NCBI GenBank assembly: GCA_013398615.1 | Contig: VZSR01000598.1 | Location: forward strand, 4,967,930 to 5,031,929 | Length of the DNA: 64,000 nucleotides | Direction: 5' to 3' | Origin: Brachypodius melanocephalos | Taxonomy: Eukaryota > Chordata > Aves > Passeriformes > Pycnonotidae | In this document: one piece after another, positions 19,425-31,557 of the stretch | Numbering within the stretch: the stretch's first letter is position 1 | Layout: the number at the start of each line of letters is the position of its first letter | The notes under the pieces: model-generated | What the model saw: only the letters and a program-made list of their open reading frames with translations | What the model was told of the DNA's origin: nothing | Databases searched by the model: none | Translations under genes and position numbers: made by a program

Positions 19425-22230
19425 AGACCTTAATCTCTGACTTCTGAAGATTGGATGAATCAGGGTGAATGGGACCAGAGAGCCTCAATCCATTGCTATC
19501 TCCCACAGGGGCACGTCCTACCTTGAAACCATGGCATGTCCCACGGCTGATACAACCCTGCAAGGACCTCACTCATGGTGAAGAGCAGCAGCTCCTTCCA
19601 CCACCGAACATTCACGCCAACCTGCCCTGCTGCAATAATGGTGCAGCACAGCTTCTTGCCCCTTCCTGATGTCCAGCTCTGCTTGTGGGACAGCTCTAGC
19701 CCCACTAATGTAGTATCCCATAACCTCCTGTCCCTACAGCCTTTCCACAGCTGGGATCCGTCTTCTCTCCTGGTAATAGGGGAACTTCTTGTTCATTCTT
19801 GCCTGAGTCAGTGGCCCTATTAACAGAAACATGCTGTACTACAGAAATACATTCTGCTGCTTTATAAAATGCAAAAAGCATGTATTCCCCCATGGAGGGC
19901 TTCAGGGTTGCATAAACACAGGGTGGAGCAGATTTCTGGGAACATCGTAGACCTGAGGATGTAGGCTGTAAATCAGGAGAGTAATCAATGCATGAGACCT
20001 GAGCAAGCTCCCAGAGTCCTGCCAATGGGTCATTCAGGCAGAGAAGAAAACTTAGGACAGTTAGCCCCAGCATCACTGCCTGCAGAGTAGAGTGGAGAGG
20101 TTTTTCTATTTCTTTGCATCATTCAATCCAAATTCTGCTCTGGATAAAGTCAGGATCATGCAGCCTGGGTCATGCTGTGTCTGTGCTCCCACTGCTGTGA
20201 GCAAGAGGCCAGCTGAGACATGAGCACAATAAAAAGCTTCCAGGCAAGGGGGCTGTAAATAACACAGCCAAATTGTTCCCTGCTTTCCAGTCTGATTGTA
20301 GGGAGGGTGTTTCAGCATTGCTAGTGAGGAGTGTTTATCAACAACGTCAGAATTGAGACCCAGACACCTTTTGACCTAAAAGCAAGCCCAAAAGGTGTTG
20401 TTTGTGACTCAGTGCATGAAAAAGGGAAAGTTTTAGGATGTGTCTGGACCAATGACACAGCGACTTGACTCATAAAACCTCAAATTACCAAGCAGCTCTG
20501 ACTTCTGCCTGAGTCAGGTCTTGTGGGAATGAGGTCCTGATCTGCTTTAGGGAGCTCAATTGCCCTCCAGGACATTGCAAAGTGACAGCAATTACGAGAT
20601 TGTCGTGTGGGCTAAAGAGATCTAGACAACATACAGGAGGATGGGAGGAAATGCTGCTGTTTAATTTGGGAGTGATGGAGGGGACACGGAGAACTTGGGG
20701 GCTTAAAAATAAGCTCTGTCTTTTGGGAAAAGTTCTGTAGTGGGTGAAGCTGTATGGCAAAGCCATGAACAAAGGCTCTCCTTGAAGCTGGTTTCACCAG
20801 CATGGTGTAGCCACTCAGCTCAGGTCAGGGACAGGCAGTGATGTGCTGACCTTTCCACTCTCTCTTGGCCTGTGAGAACTTGAAAATGCCTATCTGGTGA
20901 AAACAGGGCTTAAAAGGCTTTAAAATTGAAAAATCCCTGCAACTTCTGGGGTTGCAAGACAGGGTTAACAGCCCAGGAAACAAGAGGTCTGTTTTCTACT
21001 CTTCACCTTGGAGCTGCTCATTGCTGTTAAATGTCAGGTCTCCACAAGGCTGGAACTGGGGACCACAGTTGCTTCCTCTCCCTCAACCTTGTTAGTGAGC
21101 CAGGGCTCTTAATGCTGTGATTCCCATGCCCTGATTCCCATCTCTGCATAACACAGCATGTGGAGGCCAGACCATGCATCCTTTACTTTTGCTTTTGTTT
21201 AAGAGCACCCCACCAGGGAAACTGCATCTACATTGTAGTTTTGCAAATGCTTGAAGTCTAGGAAATGTTTCCAAATTCTGAAATTTTTGGCAGCAATTTG
21301 TTCCTCTACTCTCTCAGTCTGGAGAGGAAACTCCCTCTTTTTGGGCAGTAGCACAAATGTTTTTTGCCTGTTGTTTACAGCTGGTGGGATCTGGTTCTTG
21401 GGAAGCAAAACACATCACGAGATGCTGAGGTGTGGCTGAGTGAGAGAGAGTCACGGCTTCCACATACCCCAAGCCCTGACCCTCATCTCCCACCTTTACC
21501 TGGTGCCAGCAGTGGCAGGGGCAGCTCTGCCTAAAGCCAGCACTTAAACCAGCTGGGACAGACAGAAAGAGCAGGAGAGAGGAGAAATAACTTCCCTCAG
21601 CCCCTCTTCCAGTGGGGTTTCATCCCTGAAGGCACAGAGCAGCATAGCCAAGGAATTATTGCCTCTAAGAGAAAGCCCAGGCATGAATCCATGTGAGGCT
21701 CAGAATAAGAGAAAACAACCTACTTCCCACACACCCACAGCCTGATGGCCTCTCTTCTAAGCATCTCTGCAGTGTCACAGCAGCAGAGGACACCGTGACT
21801 CCTCTGCAGCCAGGGTGGGCATGACAGTTTGGGGCAGGAGAGCGGCTGGAAGCTGGGCAGCAACCCAGGAGCAGGCAGGAAAGGATGGTGGATGGAGCTG
21901 GAGGGAAAAGGCAGGAGGACGTGCCACTGCCTCTCGCTTGGCCCTGGGCCTGTTCCCTGTGACTGGCTGAGGAACAGCAGCTTCCTCTGCTCTGCTGAGA
22001 CTCAGAGCCACCACACCCCTGCCCCTTCCCTGGGCCTCTCCTGATGGCTTTCTCCTGCTGCAGGCATCTGCTCTTCTGACTTTGAAGGACAATTTGGGAG
22101 AGACTCATCGTACATTCCTCATGCCTGAGGCCTCTCAGATAGCTGCAGCCAGTACTGTCACATTAAAATACAAACCAGACAAAATCTGCCTGAGTTTGCT
22201 AAAGGCTGAAGCATCCCAGTTGTTTCCTGA
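19425..22230. other. Intergenic sequence
   Basis: No gene, RNA or mobile element recognised. Frames up to about 150 codons occur but overlap on both strands and lack family motifs. Confidence 0.4.
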
Positions 22231-22235
22231 GATGC

Positions 22236-23292
22236 TGTGTTGGTTTTCCTCTGCCTGGTTTTTGGTAGCAGGGAGGTCACAGAGGTGACTTCTGTGAGAA
22301 GGTGCTAGAAGCCTCCACCATGTCTGGCAGAGCCAATCCCTGATTGCTCTGAAGATGATCAAGCCTGGCCAATTAGAGATGATGGTAATGCCTCTGTGAT
22401 AATACATTTAAGAAGAAAATCAAAGCAAAGTGAGGGACATAGGTTTTTTCTAGCCAGAGAAGAGGAGGAGGTGAGAACATATGAGGGAAACAACATGGAG
22501 ACACCAAGGGCAGTGGAGAAGGAGAGGCAGGAGCTGCTCCACATGCCAGAGCCAAGATTCCTCTGCAGGCTGTGGTGATGATCATGGTGAAGCAGCTGTG
22601 CCCCTGCAGCCCATGGGGATTCATGGGCTGTGCAGAGATCCACCACAGGGAAGTGCCCATGCTAGAGTGGGGAGATGCCTAGAGGAGGCTGTAATCCAGT
22701 GGAAGACCCTGTGGAGAGAGGGAGTCCCTGCTCCCAGGCTGGAGCACCCTGTCCTTGGAGAACTGCACCCTGTGGAAGAGTGAGCCAAGCTGCAGCAGTT
22801 TGGGGAGGACTGTGTGCCTATGGGAGGGACTCACATTGCAGCAGTTTGGGGAGTTCTGCTGCTCATGAGAGTGGACCCACACTGGAGAAGTTCACGGAGA
22901 ACTGTCTCCCCTGGGAGGAACCTCACAGTCTCACAGAGGAACAACTTCTCTCCCTAGGCAGCAGAAGAAAATCTAGGTGACAAACTGATCAAAACTCCCA
23001 TGGCCTGTCTCCCTGCACTATCAGTGGGAAAGAGGGAGGGGCTGTGAGAAGAAAAGGTGGTTTTAAGAGCTTATTTTACTTCTCATTATCCTCCTCTGAT
23101 TTTGTTAGGAATAAATTCACTTCATACATCTAAGTCGAGCCTATTTTGCCCTTGGAGTGTTTTCTCCCAGTCTTTATCTCAACTCATGAAGTCTTCATTA
23201 ATTTTCTCTCTCCTCTGCCCAGCTGTGGCAGGAGAGGGTGAGTGAGCAACTTTTGTGGGTGCTTGGTGTTTGGCCAATGTCAAACCACAACA
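22236..23292 (+). mobile_element. Complete solo LTR (1057 bp) with 5-bp target-site duplication
   Basis: The element starts TGTGTTGG and ends CCACAACA, and is flanked on both sides by GATGC (22231-22235 and 23293-23297). Inside are tandem-like units with GGAG(A/C)A(C/G)TTTG...GAACTG and CTGTCTCCCCTGGGAGG. AATAAA lies near 23111, followed by a T-rich end. I recognise this order from a common avian ERV LTR. No internal genes remain, as expected after recombination between two LTRs. The 5-bp duplication fits an ERVL-type or some class I elements. Confidence 0.8.
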
Positions 23293-23297
23293 GATGC

Positions 23298-26200
23298 TAA
23301 TGCTGGAGGTTGGAGATGCTGGTGGTTCAAATGCTCACTGACTTTGCAGTATCTTCTGTGTCCTGCTCGCTGAAACAAGCGTGAGGAGCCCAGGAGCCTG
23401 GGGATAGGGAGCTGCAGGTGAAGCAAGAGGATTTCACAGATCCATGGAAGGTGCGTCATGGTGGTGGGAGATTTCGTGCAGACTGAGGAGGGAACGCAGG
23501 TGGAGCACCCTTCTCGCTAATAAACAGCTAAAACACTCATGCCTTTACTTGAAAAGTCATTGTGTTTGATGAGCCAGCACAGCACAGCCTTCCTTGGCAG
23601 CTGGGTTTCCCAGGATGGGTGCAGGTGATCACTGGAGTGTGCAAGCTCCAAGGCTTTGTGCTGGTAGCAGCAGGAAGAAATGGCAGGGAAGGAGGGCACC
23701 AGTGTCCACGGTAGCATTGGAACAAGCTGGGAATGTAGCTCAGCTCCTGGACTGAGCTGTGGGCCCAGGGCAAGAAAAATCCCAGCTGGGCTCTGCACCT
23801 TCTCCACCAGCATGTGGAAGCATGCTGGAGAAGTGTCACCACCACCTGCCCGTCTTGTCTTTTCCAGCCTGCAGCAGCCCTCTCGGGCTCTTTGCTTAGC
23901 CCCAGCTGCAGAATGTAATTGCTTGTTAAGGAAAATTTGGGGGAATCTGAGCTGTAATTGCTCAGTGTTGGCTTCCCTTTGGGATCAGGGTGGAGCCAAG
24001 GCTGTGCCATCCCAGCGGACATGCCAGTGCTCCACTGAACCAACCCTCTCCTTCTGCTGCCACCAGGAAATTCGCCAGCATAGCAAAAGTGGAAAAACGT
24101 AGTCACGATACTGTAGCATAATTCAGCTGGTCAAATAAATAACCTGTGTGGAAATCGAGGGTGATTTTTGTTCCGTAATCTTGCCAAAGCAGAATTGCTT
24201 TTCCAGGCTTCTACTTTTAAGTACTTTTCTGAAGCACCTCCCATGAATTTTTCATTCCTTCTGCCTCCTACAGTTCAGTTCCTCCTCCAGCAAAATTCTG
24301 CATTTTTTCCCTACAGCTTCTGGGGTCAGTCTAACCTGATGACCCAATCTTTCAAAGCCTCGCTCAGATTTTTATTAATGATTTCTCAGAAAAGAAAAAA
24401 AAAAACCAAAAAACAGTGGTTTTGGCTAGTGCTGTTTGGTTTAGGTACATCTTGTCCTGGGCTGAGACCTCTCATGCTCAAGGTTTTAAGGCATGACTTG
24501 TAGTTTAGAGACATGCTGCCCTTAGGACCTAGCCTTCTTCAGGCAAGGGCTCTGTCCAGGCAGGATGTGATCTGTGGAGGAGGATCAAACCATTAATATT
24601 AACAGCCTGCTTCCGCATGGATTAATGGGATGGTTGAACACGCTTCCGGCAGCTGCCTTGCCTTGGGTCTCAAATGCCAAGAAGGTGCAAGTGTGGATGT
24701 GTTCTATCCAGCATAAGACCCCTGAACCTGGTAAACTGAAAAGGAGCTGGGATCCCAGGAGCATTACACCTGCCTTTGCAGTCATCTTCTGCTCCTCATC
24801 CCCATCCATAACCCTCCCCTCTGGGGTTCCACTCTGTGCAACAGTGAAAGGGCTTTGACATATAAACACACAGAAAAATACATAAACACACAACAAAAAA
24901 CCTTTTTTAAAATTAACATATCTACACCTGAGTTTGCCCTGAGGGCTTATCCCTAAACAAGGTGTGCTTCTTGATCTCTCCATTTAATGTAAATTTGTGC
25001 CAGTTGCTGGTGCAAATTGTCCAGGGCTGCTTGCCAGTGTTTGAACAATGCCAAGGAGGAGAAGGCTGGCTGGCTGGCAGGAGGAGTCCAGGCTTGTCTG
25101 CAGGTGCATATTCCTGCTGCTCAGTGAGGTGTTGGCTGCCTTGGGAGGGGAAGAAGGTGCATGAAGGAAAAAGGTCCCACTGACAAAAACCCTGTGGACT
25201 GGATCGTCAGCTGGTAAAAACTGGAGCTGCCTAATGGAAGGTGTGATGTGTTGGTGAAGGGTCTGGCTGCCTGCCCTCTCCCAGGCTCCTGGGAGAAGGG
25301 GCTGCTGGAGAATGTCTCATCCATGCTATGGGGCTGGTCTGGCCCTGCACAACCCCAGTCCTTGGCCACGGAGATCTTCTCTGCTATGGGCTGATCCCTA
25401 TCAGCTGTGGAGAAGAGGGATGGGTGGGAACAGTGTTTGGGACGTGGCTTTGCCACTGTCTACTTATACTTGGCATTACGGTGCTTATAATATCCTGCTG
25501 AGCTCCAGGGATATGTGGGTGGGTTTGGATGTAGTTTGCTGGTGAACACCCCAGCTCTTACCACAGAGTCTGAATCCACATGGCTGCTGCATGTCCTGGT
25601 GTCCCCATTCCCACCGCCAGGGAAGCAGCCTGCCAGAGGCCACAGAGCTTCACATGGGGCTGTGCCAGGACTTGTTCTGCAGCCTCCCCGACGCCAGGGT
25701 GGTGGTGACCAACTGCAAGTACCTCCCCCGTAAAACCAAGTGCTTGGAGTTTTCAAAGGCTTTCTGCACTGTTGAAAAAATGTAACTGTAAGGCCCCATG
25801 CCAGGCGCACCAACAGTCTGTGCACTATAGGTCTTGTCACACTCAAAGAGCCAGCTGGCTTCACTGTTTATTGAATGTAACATATACAATCCTTTTGGAT
25901 TGCCCATGATAAATGCCTGAATTGCAGAGTGGCTTTATAGAGCACTAACAACACAATGGCAATCATAATCTTAATTTCCCAAGTTAACACTCAGCATATC
26001 TGAGGACACAAGACTTATCAAAAGATGACGCTTGTGGGGTGAGAGAGGACGACAAATTTGTCAAACTGTTCCCGGCATTTCAAGTAAAATTCTTGTCTGC
26101 CAATTAGATATGAATCTGTGGGGCTTTTACACCTTATTAACCACTATAGTGCAAAGTGCTGCCAACGGTGATCAAATCTTCTGTTATTTGTGGGCGTGTT

Positions 26201-26990
26201 GCATAGAATATTTCTTGGTAGGAGGTTTTGGTTTGTCAAAACTTTTCTGGGAATCAGGTAGAAAGACTAGACCACATGGCCTCCACTCCACATTCACCTC
26301 CATGTCATGGCAACACAAACCACAGGAGTTACATCCAGTTTCTGTGCTTGCACTGTGGGCCCCATTGCACGTCTGACTTTGCGTTTTCTTCATTGTTTTG
26401 TGCTGTGGAGTGTCTTTAAATTTGCAGTGCCAGGGCAGAATGGCCATGAGAACGATTCAGTGGCAAATGCAAAGAATTTCCTATTTTCCTGAAATAAATA
26501 TTTAAGTATTTTCCTCTTTGGGGGGTTTTTGTTTGTTTGCTTGTTTGGGGGATTTTTGGTTTTGTTTGTTTGTTTTCCTCTGTGTTAAGGAAATGAACAC
26601 CAAATCCAGCCCTTCCACTCTAATAAATTTGGAGAGCTCCTGTCAGCCCCCGCACCTCTGGCTCCCTGAGCTTTGCTGCTGCTAGCACTGGGGGAGAAGG
26701 AGTTAAGTTTACATTAAATAGCAGCCCAGCTGCCTGCAGAGGTTTTGATTCCACTCTTTATTCCACAATGTTTGATGGCTGAGGAAAAGCCAGCTCCAAA
26801 TTCACATGGCACTTTCTAAAAGAAGGACAAAATTCCATTTGGTTGCTTCGGTTCATCCTCTCGGAGAAACCTTGGGGTGGGCAGGCAGCTCTTCACTTCT
26901 TGCAGTTTTGGGGCTTTGCAGTCCAGGACACATCTGGTTGGGCTCCAGACTGGTCATTCCCGGGGCTGGGTCCAGCCGGGGATGTGGGGG
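23298..26990. other. Intergenic sequence upstream of PTGES
   Basis: No coding exon recognised. From about 25780 to 26500 the sequence is of balanced composition, AT-richer than its surroundings and without recognised repeats. A T/G-rich low-complexity tract (GTTTGTTTG-type) lies at about 26520-26580. Confidence 0.4.
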
Positions 26991-26999
26991 CAGCCCAGG

Positions 27000-27660
27000 C
27001 TCCCTGGTGGTGGGCGCTGGTGTGCCAAGGGACAGCTCTGTCCCCTGTCCATCCCTCGGCAGGTGGATCTGTAGGAAAGGCTTGGCTGCCTCTGCCATGC
27101 GAGTGAGCGCTCCGCCAGCACTGGGCGGGACGGGAAGGGCGGCCACGGAGGAGTGGGCTCCAGTACAGGGCTGGAAGCGGCTGAGGCAGGCGCTCACCTT
27201 CCTCCTAACTCCTTCTTGGACGGCTGGAGAGCTTCGCTCCGCGGGTGAGCCGTGCCCGGCCGGGAGAGGGATGCTCAGTGCGGCTCCATCCCTCGGGGCA
27301 CCCGCGGGGAGGGGAGGCGGGACGGGGGATGCCGTGGGCTGGTTTAAAGGGATCGGAGGTCAAGCTGTGTGCCAGGCCCCCCTCGAGGGCGCTGTCTCCT
27401 GGCTCGGGGCAGCTCATCCGCGGGGAGCTGTTGGTGGCAGGGTGTGAGGAGCGGAGGAAGCCTGTTCCGTGTGCTGGCTGGGGTTTCCTGACTGTCCCGG
27501 CAGTCTGGCTGGGGGTACAGGATCTGGAGGCTTCCACTGGAAAATGACAGGATTTGTGTTGTGTTTAGACGCAGCTGTTCCTGCCTCTCTCCTGCGGGGC
27601 TCTCCCGAAGCCCAAGATCTCCCCTGGCTTTGGGTGCCGAATCGACCGAGCAGCACGTCG
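27000..27660 (+). promoter_or_regulatory. PTGES: PTGES CpG-rich promoter / 5'UTR region
   Basis: GC- and CpG-rich sequence with several GC-box-like runs (for example GGGCGGGACGGGAAGGGCGG near 27123) precedes the PTGES start codon. GC boxes binding EGR1 are known at the mammalian PTGES promoter. A matching role here is inference, and the transcription start is not placed. Confidence 0.5.
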
Positions 27661-27685
27661 TGCTGGATTATTTTTCCACCCTAAA

Positions 27686-27793
27686 ATGATGGAAAATAAA
27701 GTGTTCCTGTCATTCACGTTCTACAGCACAATTTTAATTTTAAAAATGTATGCCGTTGCCATCATTACGGGGCAAGTGAGACTCAGAAAGAAG
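27686..27793 (+). CDS. PTGES: PTGES exon 1 (coding part)
   Basis: Codes residues 1-36: MMENKVF, a hydrophobic helix, then KMYAVAIITGQVRLRKK, with donor AAG|GTAAGA. The last block is nearly identical to the mammalian enzyme, which fixes the frame. Confidence 0.92.
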
Positions 27794-30700
27794 GTAAGAT
27801 CCAGTTTCGTTTTCCTTCTCCTCCCTTTCTGGCTCTTTGCTTGAGTTTCTGTGGTTTTTCTTTCTTCTTTTATTCCTGTAAAGTTCAACAAAATTTTCCT
27901 GAAGCAAGCTGAGTTTTCTTTGACTTCAGTTGAAAGCAAAACTTGTTTCATAGCTGCAGCAGATAAATATCTCACTTCTCTTTGACCCTTTTTGTTTGTT
28001 TCTACCATCTGTAACTTGATGTTTATAATTTTGGAAACCTAATCTAAATAATAATCAGATCTAAAATGCCAAGCAGGTGAGATGCTTCTAGAAAGAGTCT
28101 GTTTACAGTTAATTTGCAGGGTCTGGGAAAAAAAGCAGAAGGAAAAAAATGTTTAAGAAGAAATCATTGCAATGGGGTTTTTTTCTTGCAATGTAGCAGA
28201 AAGCTTTTGAGCTTTGGGAGGCTGCCTGGCTATGGGAATGCTCCAGGAGAGCAGCAAGTCGTGGGGAATGAAACAATAGCTGGAGGAAATGGTTCTTGGT
28301 TGGAGGGTGGGGGAAAATACAGGGAGGACCAGTTGCCATCAGGAGTTGGGGCCAATTGGACTTTTATTACCCTCACTCCAACTCCTGGTACCCAGCTTTC
28401 TGTAACATCTGTTTTAAAGTACTTGAGGAGTTTCTGACTGCGTCAGTGGAGCAGGAGGGACATTTCTGCTCTCAGACAGAATACAAATGCCCTGTGCTGT
28501 GGCATCATTGTAACTGTCTTCTCCCTTTGTGATTCTAAATGATGCTCCAGCCCTGGAACAGTTTGGGCTTGTAACATAATTAAAGAAAGCACCAGGCCCC
28601 TTTCCAGGCTGCAAAATGAAGTTGTCAGATGTAACCAGCTCCCTGAGGAACAGCTTCTGAGCATAGGTGGGGAGCTCGCACAAATCATTTCCATTTTAAC
28701 TTTATTAGTGTTGGATCCCATTTCCCCATGGGAAAGCCACATGGTGCCACTGCCAAAAAGACAGCCAGAGAATATTCTCTAATCTGTCGATCCTGGTTAT
28801 CTTTTGGAGGCCTCATTGTGTCTGCAAGCTCTCTGCCAGCAGTGATCTCACTGGCTGGCAAAGCCTCTAAATGGGTTTCATGGGAAGAAGTGGACTGGGG
28901 TGAGGTGGGAGCTCCCTTGAAACTCTCAGTTTGGGACCTGCTCAGCAGGCAGCATTGGAATTTTTGGAGGACAAAGAAACCTCCTGGGGAGGTGCAGGCT
29001 TCAACCCCCAGGACAGTGTGCAAGGAAGTGCAGTGACCCTCGTTTTTATGAAGAGTGGTAACAAATTGGGGCAGGTAAAAAAATCCCCACAGGACTTCAA
29101 GATTAGGGCCAAAGCTTCTACCTGTGAGGTTCCTATAAGCAGGTGGGGACTCTCTCTTCCAGGCATTTGCAAACCCGGAGGATGCCCTGCGCAATGGGGG
29201 GCTGCAATTCTGCCGCGAGGACCCTGACGTGGAGCGGTGCCGCAGGTGAGCAGTGACACCATTCCTGGTGTCACCATTCCCTCTGGTGTCACTATTCCCT
29301 CTGCTGCCAGCATTCCTGGTGCCACCATTCCCTCTGCATCAGCTGCTGGCAAAGAAGTGGGAAGCTAAAGGGATCTCTAGTCAAGTGATATGCTAGATGA
29401 TCAGACTGCCTCGAGCTCTGCTGTGGGACCCTGCACACTAGAGCAGTTTAATCTTTAACAGGAGCATGGTGTGCACTGGAGCAAAGGCAAGGGAAGGATC
29501 CAGGTTTGTGTTCAACATCCAGCTCTGACTGACTCTTTTCTAGGTGCTCAAAGTCCTGCAGGCTCCCAATGTCTCATCCCATACCCACACTCAAAGGCAT
29601 CTTGTGTCCTGCTCAGACAGGACCCCAGATCCCTGCACAGCCTGGACAGGCAACAGTGACTGGTCCCAGTGCTGTAGGCAGCTGCCCTTTTTGGGGATTT
29701 GGGAAGAGGCTGAACAGGATTGCAATAACTTTTGCCTCTCTGATTGGGCAAACTCTGAATGTTATCCCTCTTCTGTGAGAATCACAGTTTCTCAGAGGTG
29801 AAACATAGGGTTATTCAGCCCTGGGCTTGATTTGCTGTCCCTCTTACTGAAGGGGATGCCCCAAGTGCTAGGCTGGATTGGTGGTGATGTACAGGAAAAG
29901 GACTGGAGCTGTGCTCTGCTGTCCTTGATCCCTGGGCTGTGCATGGGAACCTCATTGGTCATCCCACTGCCTCCAGCATTTGCTTTAGAAAACATCCAGT
30001 GCCACCTAATAGCCAGCAGGAGAATGGAAAATGATCCATTTCCTTCTCAGCAAAAAGAAAATAATAGCAGAAATAATAATCATAATCTTCTTTTGATTTT
30101 TCAAAATAAACAAACTTCCATAAAAATAAATAACTGGAGCTGCAGCAAAAACCTGGGGCAGCCTGGGATCTGACTTGGGCAGCTAAAGCTCTGAGTCCAT
30201 CCTTGCTGATCTATTTGCAGCCCTGGAGAAGACACATTCAATCCAAGGTGTTTCCCCAGAGCAAGGGCAATGTCAGCTTTTCATGTCAGACTGTATCTGG
30301 AGGGGAGCAGAGCCAGGGGTCTGTGCAGGGCAGGGACAGAGCAGGGCAGGATATTTACCCCCTCTGCCTCTTAAAGAGACCCTGTCTGCCTCTCAGGTCT
30401 CTCCTTTCTCCTCCTTCTTCTTCCGTTTGTCCTTCCAGCCCTGCTGAACCCCCAGGTCCTTGGGGTTTGTTCAGAGGATGGTTCCTGGGGGAGGAGGGAC
30501 ACAGCCCACACTCATGGCATGAGCAGATCCTGTTTCAGTAGTGCTGTGGGTGCTGGCAGTGATGCTGTGACACCCAGGCAGGTGCATGTTCAGCTGGGGC
30601 ACAGAGTTTGGCCCCATCAGTGCTGATGTGTCACCACACGGCCCCAGTGTCCCCTCCAGCCATACTGTGGCGCTGTTATCCACATGCTGCTGGCACAGTG

Positions 30701-31451
30701 TGGGGGTCGTTGGGCCACTCCTCCCCAATCCCCTTTGGATGCATTTAGGGAGAGAGATGAAACCACAGACCCTCTCATCCTGTGAGTTTCTCCACTGGAG
30801 AAGCTGTGGTCTGGAACGGCCTTTTGTTGTGTAGCATGGCCACATCTGGGGCCATGCCGTGCTGGCACCACACCAGCTTTGAGCTTTTTGCAGCTTCACA
30901 GGGTCTTTGTTTTGCTCTGTTTATTTGAAAGCTCCAACCCTCGAGCTGTCATCTGCTGTGGCAAAGGCGTCCCAGTCACAGAGAGAAAGTTTCAGGAGCT
31001 CAGTGTCCCAAGGGAGAGACACAGGGTGTGAAATTCTCCTGCCTCTCTGTGTAAGGGAGAACTGATGCTTTTGGGGGCTGTTCCTGCCCCATCCACTGAT
31101 GGAGAGCCCCAGCAGCACCTAGAGATAGGTACTCTGGCTAGAAGTAATGAGAGAAAACAGGGAATTCCTGTGGGAAGGAACAACCTTATCTTGCTTTTCA
31201 GAGCGCACCGCAATGACATGGAGAACATCTTTCCCTTCCTCTTCCTCGGAGCCATCTACTCCCTGCTGGATCCCAGTCCCACAGTGGCCAGGATCCACTT
31301 CCTCATCTTCTGCGTGGGACGGATCATCCACACCATTGCCTACCTCCTGGGGCTGAGGGCCCCCACACGCTCCGTGGCCTACAGTGTGGCCCAGCTGCCC
31401 TGCTTCTCCATGGCCCTGCAGATCCTCCTGGCCACCACCCCGTACTGGTAA
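27686..31451 (+). CDS. PTGES: Microsomal prostaglandin E synthase 1, complete three-exon coding region (146 aa)
   Basis: Coding exons are 27686-27793, 29163-29245 and 31202-31451 (108 + 83 + 250 = 441 nt), all GT-AG with closing phase. The product is the inducible glutathione-dependent enzyme that turns prostaglandin H2 into prostaglandin E2. It belongs to the MAPEG family, four-helix membrane proteins of the ER. Helix 1 carries LKMYAVAIITGQVRLRKK. The loop has FANPEDALRNGG, whose Asp (residue 43) corresponds to human Asp49. RAHRNDMEN at 64-72 holds glutathione-binding residues including the Glu equivalent to human Glu77. RSVAYSVAQLP from 120 holds the catalytic Arg and Ser equivalent to human Arg126 and Ser127. 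Human PTGES has 152 residues; this one is shorter by six at the N-terminus. Two adjacent ATGs (27686, 27689) are possible starts and I took the first. PRRX2 lies downstream in opposite orientation. Confidence 0.96.
29163..29245 (+). CDS. PTGES: PTGES exon 2
   Basis: Codes AFANPEDALRNGGLQF and CREDPDVERCR plus two bases. The acceptor is CTTCCAG at 29162 and the donor CGCAG|GTGAGC at 29246. Its 83-nt length equals that of the mammalian exon. Confidence 0.95.
29253..29336 (+). repeat. Short minisatellite beside the PTGES exon 2 donor
   Basis: Imperfect units of about 20-24 bp carrying GGTGTCACCATTCCCTCT are repeated four to five times, starting seven bases into intron 2. Confidence 0.7.
31202..31451 (+). 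CDS. PTGES: PTGES exon 3 (terminal coding exon)
   Basis: Completes an Arg codon and codes AHRNDMENIFPFLFLG, helix 3 (HFLIFCVGRIIHTIAYLLG), LRAPTRSVAYSVAQLPCFS and a short tail TTPYW, ending TAA at 31449-31451. It contains most active-site residues. Confidence 0.96.
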
Positions 31452-31523
31452 CAACCAGAGAGACCAACCACCCAAACCCTCTCATCCTGACTCTGCTGGT
31501 CCCCCCTGTGAGTGGGAGAGTGA

Positions 31524-31557
31524 GTGTGTGTGTGTGAGTGTGTGTGTGTGTGTGTGA
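31524..31557 (+). repeat. (TG)n microsatellite
   Basis: Interrupted TG dinucleotide run directly after the PTGES coding region, in the probable 3'UTR. Confidence 0.9.
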
